A DNA stretch of 64,000 nt from Capitulum mitella (taxonomy: Eukaryota; Arthropoda; Thecostraca; Pollicipedomorpha; Pollicipedidae): positions 11,174,437-11,238,436 of the forward strand of contig CP099840.1 in NCBI GenBank assembly GCA_030062745.1, in the 5' to 3' direction. Within the stretch, counting starts at the first letter, position 1, and each line of letters starts with the position of its first letter. The notes beneath the pieces were generated by a model that saw only the letters and a program-made list of their open reading frames with translations, did no database searches and had not been told where the DNA came from. A program made the translations under genes and the position numbers. This document shows, one piece after another, positions 1-11,200 of this stretch.

Positions 1-1545
1 TTTGGGCATCGTTTAACATTAAGCGCACGACGTTGCATGGAAAGAAACGAGGTAAAAACCACGCTTGCCCTCCCCATCTACACAGAGGTTCCACCGCTCC
101 TGCAACTGAGCTGACGACACCCTTTGGGGGAAAGAATGGCATGGCCATCTAACCCATCGCGGTCAGGACATGAGCTCTCAGAATGAGTCTAGCATAGTCG
201 GGAAGTTCCTTGCAAAAATTTTTAAAGAAGCCTGCTAGCGCTGCCTGGCGACTCGCTCGCTGCATCATTCACTTGAAATGGTTAATGAAGTGATTTCAAA
301 TCAGTTTTGTCGCCCAGAGACGCAGCCGAGGGGGGCACGGGGGCCGGGCCCTCCCCTTAGGCCCGCATTTTTTGTGAAAACCATTGCATATCGTCTTCCC
401 GGCAGGCGGTTCCCGTATAATTTGTTCACACGGAGCCCCGCCCCCCCCCTTAAGAAAATCCTGGCTGCGCCCCTGTTGTCGCTGTATTGTTTTTGTCATC
501 ATGAATAATCTACGCTTCTTATGGCGCCCTGGTGATGCGTAAAATGATGTAAACAGCATTTCACTTTCTGTTATGTGAATAATCTTTTTGGGGCGGAATT
601 CGCGACCGCAGCTCAGGGCTAGGTATTTATGCAAGCCAAAGCCCAGGTGGAGAGATGCAGCCATTTGCTTTCCGCAATGAAACATGTTTGTTTGTTTCGA
701 TTTCCAACCTCCTACATGCTGAAATTGTTATGTAAAGCTTCATAAAACATTCATTTGTCATCAGAACTCTATTTGCAGAACTCTATTTGCTCACGAGGTA
801 TCAGTAATCAACCAGTCAACTCTGGCAAAGTTCGATGGTGCAGTATCAAAGATTCCTTGTCTTTGAAACGTAAACGGTTTGTTTTAAAAGCGCAAACACA
901 TTAGGACGGTTTGTTTTAAAAGCCCAAACAAGTTCGTGTAGTTCGCTCATTGAAAGTAAGGAACCAGAACAAAATCCTGGGCAAAGGACTGGTCAACGTT
1001 ATCGTCGATTCTACCCTCAACTAACTTGACCAGATATAAGCCGCAAGAAGGCAGACTGCGTTCGCAACTTCAAATCTGCACGATTCCATAATCGAATCGT
1101 AATGGTTTGGTATTCGTGAGTCATGCTAACTGATAAATCAACCAGTGAATCTAATGATGCATGGAAGACGCAGCATTTGAATTCGCTTGAATTTATATAA
1201 CCTTATTTCACCACAACGACATGTTTTTAGGAGCTGTTTCGTGTTTTTTGCATTGCATACTTATGGCGTTTTTGCCTACCCTACGTATGTTGGCACGGTT
1301 AGCTTTAATTTCCTCGGAATGAGCATCTGTACAAACATCGTCGTAACCATTGGAAACGTCTTTTAATGATAATATGACATCTCAAGGTTTTTCAGAGAAT
1401 TCGTACGCCAAGAAACTTTCGTGTGATCTTCAGACCTTCATCAATTTTGAAATGGTTCGAAACGCAATTGCACAACATTTTGCACTTTGTTTCATTTGAA
1501 TGGAAAGAACGCATGGCTATCGCATCAAAAGGAGTTTAATATTAT
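1..1545. other. Intergenic, no gene recognised
   Basis: No coding exon could be supported. Around 310-480 there is a C- and G-rich stretch whose minus-strand translation contains the short string RSQDFLKGG, a peptide commonly produced by the ends of decayed transposons, so this is probably an old repeat. The stretch from 540 to 1540 is AT-rich and shows nothing I recognise. Confidence 0.4.
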
Positions 1546-3971
1546 CCCGCGCCCGGCTGTAGGTTAGCGCCACGACTAGCGGGGGGAGGGCGGTTGACCG
1601 TCCCCAGTCGAACGTTGATCACGAGCAATTGGTCGCACGATACAAATAAGCAGACCGTTGAAAAGTTCGTGACGAGGAGAGCTCGAAACTGGTCTCATTT
1701 TTAGTTCTGGATAATATGCAAGTCATTTACGCCCTACATATGTTTTCTTATAGCCGCCTGCATGAGACCGAGAAACGGCCCGGATCTCAAGGGCTGTAAC
1801 TAATAATGTCTAGATAAAGGCACCAGCGGACAGGTAAAAGTCTGCGGATGCCGATACATGCTTAATTTCTCTGATTTGTTTAATATGAACACGGAAACGT
1901 TGAGTTAACCCGTCCCGACGGGGAGAGGCAGTTGACTGCGCCCCCTGAGGTTTTTCTGGGATTGCGAGAGAACGAACAGACACAGAGTCACGAAACTTTG
2001 TGTACCTTTTGCTTCATCAATTTTAAATCTCGCGCCAAAATTTTCACCTCAGGTCAGGTCAGGTGCTTGACCTATGTCAGGTCAAACAGACCTATGTCAA
2101 AAAAGTTTAGCGCCCTCTAACTTTTTCGTAAAACAAGATATCTCAATAATACTTTCAGGGATTAGTGATCGTGATAGATGCAACAAATCTGCTATCTCAG
2201 ATTTTTCGGAATTTTCCGGGCCATTGACCTAAGGTCAAGCCCATTTTTAAGACATGTCGTCGTTTTTTCGGAAATTGACGGAATATTTCATAACATTTTT
2301 AGAGTGGAGTGAAGCAGACATCTAGTTACCGTCATTAGGCAAAGTATCAATGACTTCCAGCCATTGACCTGAGGTCAGGTGACGAATAACTGTAGTGGGC
2401 CAGAATGTGCCACAGTCAAAATCGACGATGAATTACTCAGAATGGGTAAAAAATGGCAGAACTAGCTTGCACAGACGTGAGTAATACCACGAACCTCAAA
2501 AAGTTAAAAAAAAGTAGCATATTTTGGAAATAAACAGGCTCTCGCGAATAAAACTCCGCCAATTTGTAGATTGGTAAGTAATCAATTTTTCCAAAATTCA
2601 AGAATGAGAAACCATCACCAGAACCACCAAGATGAATGAAATATACACAGATCGTCTTTTTCGCGAAAATAAAGGAACGCTAAAATTATTTCCCGCCAAT
2701 TTGTGACTGCATACGGCAGCAGCGGACACCTATAGCGGCAGCGAGAAATGCCGTGTCTTTAACTCAACGTTTCGGCGTATATATTGAACAAATCTGGGGA
2801 AATTAGACGTGTATCGGCATCCGCGGACCTTTACTTGTCCGCTGTGCCTTTACCTATGCGTTTTTAGTCACAGCCCTTGAGATTCAGACCATTTCTCGGT
2901 CTCATGTAGTCGGCTATGAAAAAACATATATAGGGCGTAAATTGCTTGCATATCATCTTAAACTAAAAATGAGACCAGTTTCGAGCTGTACTCGTCACAA
3001 GCGTTCCAACGGTATGCTTATTTTCATCGTCCGACCAACCGTTCGTGAGTTAGAGGGGGTGGCCAACTGCTCCCCCCAGTCGCCCATGTTCGAAACGGAC
3101 CGACGGTCGTGCACTGGTTAAAGGCATGGCCATTTTCGCACCGCTGCATGGCGGGCGTGAGAAACGATCGCGGTATGAAATAAACGGGAACTAATTTTAT
3201 TGCTCTTTTATTTTCGCGGAGTATGCCATTTCAAGTGTTGTTTTTGATCCTAATGGTTTCTGGGATGATTTCGCATGCCTAAGTCTTAGGAAAATTCACT
3301 AGTTCTCAGTCTACACAATTGGCTGAACTTTATTCGCGAAAGACTGTTTATTTCCAAAATATGCAATTTTTAACTTTCTGAATTTCTTGGTATTAGTCGC
3401 AACTGTGCGAGCCAGTTCTGCCCTTTTTAAGCCTCATCTGCGTCATTCATCACCGATTTTGATGGCAGTGCATTTTGACTCATAACAGTTATTGGTGACC
3501 TGACTTCAAGACAGTGGCTGGAGGTCACTGAGACTTTACCCCCTGACGAAAGCTGAATGTCTGGATCTCCCCACAGTCAAATTGTTTTAAAAAATACCGC
3601 CCATTTTCGAGAAAACGACGGCTTATGTTGAAAACGGGCTTAACCTTAGGTCAAGGACCCAGATATTTCCGAAAAATCCGAGATAGCAAATTTGTTGCAT
3701 TTATCAAAATACCCAGCTCTTGAAAGTTTTACTGTGATATCATGTTTTGCGAAAAAGTTACAGGACGCTACACGTTTCCTGACATAGGTCCACTTGGCCA
3801 GACCTAGGTCAGACACCTTACTTGACTTGAGGTCAAAAACTAAATACAAGGGTAAAAATGACCAAGCAAAAGGTTCACAAAGTTCCGTGGCGCTGCGTTT
3901 GTTTGTTCTCTGGCAATCTTGGAAAAACCTCAGAAGGAGCGGTCAACCGTCTTCCCCCAGTCGGGGACGGG
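1546..3971 (-). mobile_element. Older piggyBac-like family A element, split by a younger copy
   Basis: Seen directly: 1546-1904 is an inverted match to the right end of family A, and 3122-3971 is an inverted match to the rest, ending in GGGGACGGG at 3971. Joined through one TTAA the two parts make about 1.21 kb, the length of the other copies. The outer flanks are TTAT on both sides (1542-1545 and 3972-3975), a one-base departure from TTAA. The interruption at 1905-3121 is a second, direct family A copy. No transposase is encoded. It is diverged from the other three copies and is therefore older. Confidence 0.85.
1909..3117 (+). mobile_element. piggyBac-like family A element, copy nested in an older copy
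   Basis: A 1,209-bp non-autonomous element flanked by TTAA at 1905-1908 and 3118-3121. It starts CCCGTCCCGAC and carries a subterminal GC-rich palindrome around GCAGTTGACTGC near the left end, with an imperfect counterpart near the right end. The interior has several AGGTCA/TGACCT half-sites. TTAA target duplications and CCC termini are the hallmark of the piggyBac superfamily; that assignment is inference because no transposase is present. It sits exactly in a TTAA of an older, inverted copy. Confidence 0.85.
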
Positions 3972-3975
3972 TTAT

Positions 3976-4565
3976 GTTTCAGCTAAGGGTTTGCATGAAA
4001 AAAACGTATAGAATGGAAAAAGCCCCAGTTCATAGGAACTACGATTTACGTCAAAGTAACGCATTTACTGCAAAGGATATTTATTTTTATATCATCACAG
4101 AATATTTATAATGTCATAAGATATTATTACATAGTACGCTATTTACGCCTCTGAAACAATGGTGTAAAATGGAGGTCGGCTCATCGTTTGACCCTCTTCT
4201 AGGTACCTTGTTGATTTGATTTGTTGACTGATTAGGAAATGTCGCAGGCGCAATTACATTTTTGCATCAAGTAGGAAATGTGCTTGTGTCCCCAAACAAG
4301 TCAAAGTACCACCAATGACAAAGCATTGTGAATGCTTAAGGAATGAAAATCCGACGCCTCAAATCTTGCTTGTGCATGCAAGACCAGCTGTGGTCATCGC
4401 ACGTGCAGATCAGGTGTACGTATTGTTCTCTTTGACGAAAGGAAATTATGACGAGTTCCCAGTGCGTCACAGCTGCATGGATTTCACAAGGTTTTCATGT
4501 TGTTTTGTACCAAATGAAAGCGATACGCTAAATCCGAGTTAATGAAAAGTCAGCCCTCGCAGTTT
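3976..4565. other. Intergenic, nothing recognised
   Basis: AT-rich sequence with short open frames only. I see no domain, repeat family member or splice-flanked exon here. Confidence 0.4.
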
Positions 4566-4569
4566 AACA

Positions 4570-5360
4570 AACCCACGTGATGGTTACTGGATCAGAGCAG
4601 CAGGCCCCTTCCTTTTGCCCTTCATCTTGTGGACGGCCCTTGCACGCTCGCCGTCCTGGGGGCAGGGCAGGTGCGGGGGGGAGGGGTTCAGACGGCCGTG
4701 GGCCGACAGGCGGCCGCCGCCGCTGCCTGGAGCCGCGCCAACGGCAGACGGCCGAGCCGTGCCGGCCGTCCGACCACAGCCCGATCGTCCGCCGACCACC
4801 GAGCTTCACAGGTCCGTCCAGAGCGTGCCGACGCTACCGACGCACGCGGCACGACTCCGGCCAACAGGCGCACCGCCACTGCCAGCGGTCGAGCCGAAAC
4901 TACCGTAATCTGACATCACAGCTTCGCCTGCGGCCGGAGTAGCGCGGGGCGGGCGAGTCGGCACCCAGGGCGGCCACATGTGGCGCCGAGAGCACCACCG
5001 AAACTCACTTGACTTGTCATTCTGGAAGGTTCCACCGTCGGCGAGCTCCATGGCGTTCCGCACCGTGTTTGAACGGCGAAGCCGCCGCCGTCGCCGGCCA
5101 CTGCTGGGCGCTCGCGCGCGCGCAGCTCCCACACGGGGCGCCCGGTCGGCGTTTCGACGCGTCGGCACTCGCCCGCCGCCGGCGCCCGCCTGCGCCGAGT
5201 TCGTCGCCACTTCTGGCGCGGCGGCGGCGGCGGCGCACGGGGTAGCGAGGAGAGCAGACGGCGCCAGAATCGTACCGGCCAAACAGGCGGAGAACATGGG
5301 CCCACTAACGGTCCCGGGGGCCCAGCGGAATGCAGGCGTTGGCGATCAGGTGACCCGAAC
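4570..5360 (-). promoter_or_regulatory. CpG-rich block, possible promoter or first exons
   Basis: This block is far richer in G, C and CpG than its surroundings. On the minus strand a frame opens with MFSACLAGTILAPSALLATP and runs through SNTVRNAMELADGG to a good donor (AGTCAA/GTGAGT near 5005). A second candidate piece begins after CCGCAG near 4928 with EAVMSDYGSFGSTAG in a compatible phase, then reaches a stop near 4806. No known domain is visible, and GC-rich DNA opens long chance frames on both strands, so I call only a CpG island with a possible minus-strand gene start. Confidence 0.35.
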
Positions 5361-5399
5361 GCGATATGAATAACGCAGACGAGAGGTTGGCTGCAAAAC

Positions 5400-6139
5400 G
5401 TCACAGCCTCGTAAAAGACAACTGAAGAATCAAACAGCGTTTTCTGGCCAGTTTAGGATAGCGCTGGACACAGTCTGCAGAATGAAAGTAGTTTCTGTAC
5501 ATATATTAAAAGCCCACCGTGGACGAATCAAAACTAAAAAAGCGGGAACTGGCTGAAAGATATGGTGCACGTTTGCATGCGTAATGAAACGGTATATATG
5601 TTTGGCTTAAGAAAAGCTTTTTCGAGAGCATTGACAAAGACTTAGTGAAAACAGCTATCTGTCCATTGTGCTTATTAAGAGATCCATTGAAACGAGCCAA
5701 AGGATGTGAACAATGTTTTCAAAATGTTTTAATTTTATTAAGGGAATTTCACTGAGTCAACAATTTAGCAGTTACATTAGCGCACTTTTCTATGGACTGT
5801 ACATTGGCAAACGTGCTAACCAGGGGCACGGGAACTCCTTTTCAATTGAGGGGGGAGGGACCGAGAAGCATTTTGGGTCAATTCTTGCCAGTCAACGCCC
5901 ATAGGCTCAATGTTGAATTTCAAAAAAGTCGGTGGGGGGGGGGGGCTAAAGCCCCCTGGCCCTATGGCTCTCGCCCCTATGGTGCCAACCCTCGCCTCTT
6001 GACACCAGCCCATGTGCCAACAATTTACCGGTGACGTTGCGACTTGTTTGTTGTTGCTGGGAGATTTAACGATGCATTCAACTGTTCCAGCCAATTAGCC
6101 TTGCGTCCCCTCCGGCCCGTTGTTGCGATGGAACCACTG
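5400..6139. other. Intergenic with G-rich repeat fragment
   Basis: No gene recognised. The part at about 5845-5990 has long G runs followed by a C-rich patch, resembling the G/C-rich end of a decayed transposon. The remainder is AT-rich with nothing I can name. Confidence 0.35.
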
Positions 6140-6222
6140 GGCGTCACGCGACTGTCGGGGATCGAACTCGACGCCCTCCGGTCGCGAAATAAGCACATTT
6201 CACACCGCTGAACCACGCCGTT
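6140..6222 (-). repeat. tRNA-like sequence (pseudo-tRNA or SINE head)
   Basis: Read on the minus strand this contains a good RNA polymerase III A box (TGGTTCAGCGGTG, 6215-6203) and B box (GAGTTCGATCCC, about 6170-6158) at tRNA spacing, with a GAAAT/ATTTC stem between them in the anticodon-arm position. The loop on that stem is 6 nt rather than 7, and the acceptor stem pairs only in part. This looks like a decayed tRNA or the tRNA-derived head of a SINE rather than a working tRNA gene. Confidence 0.4.
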
Positions 6223-6738
6223 TTTTTTTACAACGATCTCAATGTTCCTGCAGTCTGACGTGAGAGTCATCGTGCAGAACGTGCCGCTCGGTATCGGTTT
6301 TAAAATCAGAGCGACGCAGGTCACAGATCCAGTTTTAATCTTCTCCCTCTCCCTAAATTCAGGAGCATTTCTACTGTCGTTAGTAAAAGCATATCTACGT
6401 AATGGGCCGTCCATAATTCTCATGTAATCAAATAACTATTGCTGGCGGACAGACCTTTGTGTGATGTCTAGGGCAGATTAATTACTTTTTGCATTTTTTC
6501 GCGTTTCTTTACAAGATGAAGGTAGCGAGTTGCCTCGAGTAACGTCCTTACATGCATTCATCGCATTTGTTCAACTTATTCTGGACCGAGATAACAATGC
6601 ATCTCGTAGTAGGCGCCATCTATGCGCTTTTGGGATTGTAGATGGGCGCCACCAGCTGAGTATCGAAATGTTGGTGTTAAAGCTCTTCGATTGATCGGCT
6701 CATTGCTAAAGTTTGCTCCATTACCTATTCTTTTCCAT

Positions 6739-6777
<39 letters not shown>

Positions 6778-7950
6778 CGAGCAAGTGCACCTCTTTTTAC
6801 ATGAGAGTTCCTACCATGTCAGGAGTGTGTTTGACTGAAACGTTTTCATCTCGCTCGCAAGCTTCTCTCGTGGGCTTTATAACAAAAATATCTACTAAAT
6901 CTGCAGTTTCCTGCACGTACGCAATGATTCCACGGCAGCACATATCGGTTGCCAAACATAACTGAATGACTGGGGTTTGTCCGGTGCGAAATTCTGCTCT
7001 TCGAATTTGATAATACGGTACACGCAACCAGAAGGTGGTAAAAGTACCGAATTTATTACGCCCATTTCCGCTTAAATTTCCATCATGCATGCACTTGACG
7101 ATATGCTAGCGTTCCAACGTTGTGAAATGCGCCACATCACACAATTACTGCTGCGTGTGCTATGGGTTTTTGCATCTCGCGAAGACTGTACTGGAACATT
7201 TCATAATGGATGTTATGCATATTACGAAGATAGACATAGCTAAACACAACTAAATAACTAAATCATTTTGAAGAAATGCTGAAGCAACATGTGTATTTCG
7301 CAAAATTCAGTTACAAATCATCTGCATTTATAATCCATAGCCAATGAAACATTGTGGTTACAAAGATGGCATGTTCATCGATGCTGCAAATTCATTTCCT
7401 GTACCTGAAAATGAAAATTAGTATTAGCATACGCGATGATTGAATATCTATCAAACAGTAAAAAATCCTCATCATCCCCGATCACAACCGACACAGTTAC
7501 CCAAAACCTGTTCGCTTGTGCAAAAAAAAATATTCCTAGGAGAAATGCAAAAGCTTGCAGTTGGCAAAATGCCACAAATAAGAAAAGCACTAGAAACAGC
7601 AGCATTGAGTTTCTATCAGAAACGCCGAGGCAGCGCCACTGGGGCTGGTAATATATTGAGTTGCTGGTACCATTTGCGACCTGGTGATACCAAAGCGCAG
7701 CTCTCGAAAGGCCAAATACCAGAAACCTTGTAGAATGGACGGATGAACAGAAACACCACAAAAGTAAGGCGGCGCACGATTCAGAGTCCCCCCTCCCCCC
7801 AAAAAAAATGGGACCAGAACATGCTCTAACAGCCTGGAGTGGGCTGAACATCTCAGCGTTGTCAAGAACCAGCATCGCCCTTCTCCTTGCCGTAGTCTCA
7901 CCATTACTACGCTAAAACCTCGGTGCCTATAACCTCAGCCAGCTTGCTAG
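6223..7950. other. Intergenic, no gene recognised
   Basis: AT-rich sequence with one dinucleotide microsatellite. A 166-codon minus-strand frame (7375-7875) has hydrophobic runs but no recognisable domain, splice context or homologue that I know of, and it crosses a poly-C tract. Confidence 0.35.
6741..6774. repeat. (TC)n microsatellite
   Basis: An uninterrupted run of about 17 TC dinucleotides in intergenic DNA. Confidence 0.95.
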
Positions 7951-7959
7951 GAACAGCTC

Positions 7960-8210
7960 ACCGTCCCGAATCTTCTCCCCCAGCCTCACCCCGCACTGGG
8001 CACCTATCTCACATCCTCTTCCCAGCCTCAACCGCAGCCGGACACCTGTTCCACATCCTCTTCCCAGTCTCAACCGCAGCCTGTCCCACATCCTCTCCCC
8101 CAGCCTCACCCGCAGTCGGACGCCGGTCCCACATCCTCTCCCGCAGCCTCACTTCCGCAACCTGTCCGGGATCCTCTCTCCCAGCCTCACCCGCAGCCGG
8201 GCACCAGCTC
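7960..8210 (-). repeat. Tandem array at the 3' edge of the Gasp-like exon 5
   Basis: About six degenerate units of roughly 40 bp. On the minus strand each resembles the end of exon 5 followed by its donor-like GGTGAGGCTGGG and GAGAGGAT. The unit touching the exon contains GTGCCCGGCTGCGG. Others near 8109, 8030 and 7990 keep recognisable copies of GTCCGRCTGCGG or GTGCCCAGTGCGG; those near 8150 and 8070 are more worn. The array therefore copies the coding end plus the splice-donor-like edge. Confidence 0.75.
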
Positions 8211-11200
8211 GCTGTCGACGCAGGTCAGCGAGTTGTCGTCCACCGACTGGCTGGCAGAGCACTTGATAAGCCGGGGGTAGTAGTTGACGCAGGTCACCAG
8301 CCGGTCGCACTGGCCGGTGGCGAAGCGCGGAAACTGGCCGAACCGGATCGACGCCGAGCCGACCGGGATCTCGGCCGGGCACGAGAAACCGACCAGGTCT
8401 GCGGAGGCGTCCAGTCAGTCAGCTGAACAGAGCGGGGGCGGGCGACGGAATCGTAGCGCTACGGCAGGAGGCGTCTAGGATGACTCACTTGATGTGTCCC
8501 TCACGGAAAAAGGCCAGCACGCACCTTTCTTTAACTGAACTACTCCGCCCGGACGAGCATTTTGAACTGAGATAGCCGAAATGTAGCCAGTGTAGCCTTA
8601 GGTGTCAATCTGTGATATATGTCACATTTCAAAACTTTACATTTTCGGTGGTTCAGAGAAATTTCCCACAGTTCTCCTGAGTGTCCTGATCGTTCATTGG
8701 CCTGAGCAGGCCTCTGTTACGTGATATCGGCGGGCGGCTACAAAATGCAGGTTTTAGTTCATTGCGTTTTCTGAAGCATTCAGCCATTTGTGACAAAAAT
8801 GGGCAGTGAAAAGGTTATCAGCGATTTCCTTTTCTAGGCCAAACAAGTCTAGTTATGGAAACACGACCAAGATGGAGCACTCCCTTTAAGATTGCCTTGT
8901 GTACTTTAGCAAGCTTCCAAACCGCAATGAGGAATGCTGAATGAGAAATTGTGTCCCTTTAGCGAGATGAACTTCCTCGAACCTTGAGTCGTTCACACAA
9001 CGGGATCATCAAGACCGACAGTTCACGCCGAAAGACATCTTTGTTAAATTGTGCGAATAAGCCACGCAGTCTCGAGCGGCTGCTCGTTAAATGGGGCGCT
9101 CACGCTCAGCGTCTCCAATGGAGCACTCTGGCAGGAGGTCGGGCCAGTTGCAGGCGTGGTTCCTGTCGTCGTAGGCCAGGCCCTCGTCACACAGCTCCGG
9201 CGTCACCTCGCCGCCGGCGCACTTGAGGAAGTAGTCGGCGCAGCCGTCCCCGGACGGGAAGATGCCATAGCTGTAAGGGCACGCGCCCTCACGCGACTCG
9301 GTCACTGGGGGTACAAGCACAGACTTGTTCATGGGTCTCGGTCACTGACGAGGCTAGTACAGAACCACCGAACCGGTCACGGGGACAAATCAGACTGAGT
9401 CGCGGTGGATCAGAGCTGGGAGTGGCCGATATTTTCTGATCGGGGTGCAGACAAGTTTCCCGTCACGTGGGCTATGCGGCAGAGACGTGCTTCCAGCTGC
9501 GAAGGAATGGTAATAACTGAGGTCGACGCTCGCTGCACTGGAGTCACAAACTCTCTTGCCAGAGGCAAAAACAAAGAGCTTTTTGACTCAGTCAGCATGG
9601 ATCTGAGTAAGAAAATATAGGTCATTAGAGCGAACGGTCTGGCGCAATCGACTGCAGACTGAGTTTCATAGATCGGTGACTGGAATTACAGACAGACAGT
9701 AGGAGCCACGAATTGGAATTAAACAATAAATGCAGCTAAGCTCCAGAGCAGAAAAGGCGAAGAAATGCATCAGTCAATGTCGTATTAAAACCAAATAAGT
9801 TGACAGGGGATTTATGACGTTAAGTGTTGCTATTTTATGTGGATATTACAAAGACCGTTTATCATTACATTATGCTTCATCTGTTCTACCATAGTGCACC
9901 GTTGAGACTAATGTGGGAAGGAGACGCCGGTTGCCAACTGAGCAGAGTGCAAAAGGTGATGAACTTTGTTGCGAGGTTGGTGACCGGAGCGCGACACGGG
10001 GACCACATTACCCCGGCTCTGGAAGCCATGGGGTGGAATCGTGTGGAGGACCTGGTCAGAACGCGTAACCTCCTGGAGGTCTACAAAGCTTTGCGCTCCC
10101 CTGCGTGCCCGTCCCCAAGCGTGCCCAGGTCTGCTGCCGCCTCATCTTCGCGGTTGCTATTGGCACAGGTGCCATACATCTGCCTCGCGTGCGGCTGGCG
10201 ACGATCCAGCAGCTCTTCTCCTTCCGAGCCGCAGTGGCTTGGAACCGCCTGCCTCCGGCAGCCTCGAATGCCGCCTCACGCGCATCGTTTTTAAAACATT
10301 TGAAACAGTTGACATTGTGATTGCCTGTTTGCGTTCAGATGTCTGCGTTTTGCTTCACCGACAAGTAACTACGCATTGTCGTTTTTGTCATATTGAGAGG
10401 TCAGAATAGGCACTGCGTGGACGCCTTCAATACGTACATACTAGGGAAACATCATTCCATCTTAGGCAGCTAAAAAATCCACATGTCAACGAACACCATG
10501 CAAACAACGAAATGCTGCCTCTCTGCGCCACTAACATCGTTAGGTGCTAATATCTGGCATCAGAAGGAGTGACATCACCCATACTAACGTTGGAAAAGAG
10601 CCGTGACCATAGCGTGATCAGTAAGTACACTAACGTCCACTATGGGGGCTTATTAAAGAGCTTAACAGGACTTCACGACAGGAGCTTAGGAATGACGTCG
10701 CCAGCAGGCATACTGAAGCTCGAAGAGGGCTAAGGATGAGGCGACCGTCAGGTGTACTCACGCTCGAAGGGCCGCTCTCCGCAGTCCACCCGCCAGTGGT
10801 AGTCGCAGAACTCATGGACGGCCCCCTTGCCAGAAAAGAGCAGACCGTTCTCGCAGACTTCGTTTGTCAGCGTGCCGTTCGAGCAGAGGATGTACTGGGG
10901 AAGACAGCGTGGCACGTCAAGACAGCGTGGCATGTCACGGCGTCAGCTGACAGGCCATTCTCTCTCTCTCTCTGTCTTTCTCTCTCTGGCGTCTGTCCCT
11001 CCCTCTCTTTCCCCCAGCTTCTCTCAATTGCTCTTTCTTTCTCTTTGTTTCACAAATAGACGCTCTCTGTCCCCTCCTCTCTTCCCCTTTATTTTCCTCT
11101 TTTAGCCACTCCTTTTTCCTTTTATCTCTTGTGCCCTTCAACCTCTCTCGTGCTCCCTCGCATAATCTTTTCCTCGACGTTTTCCTGTTTCAACGCCCCT

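Noticed and set aside
7375..7875. A 166-codon minus-strand frame with hydrophobic runs
   Set aside because: No recognisable domain, crosses homopolymer tracts, and lies in intergenic AT-rich DNA.
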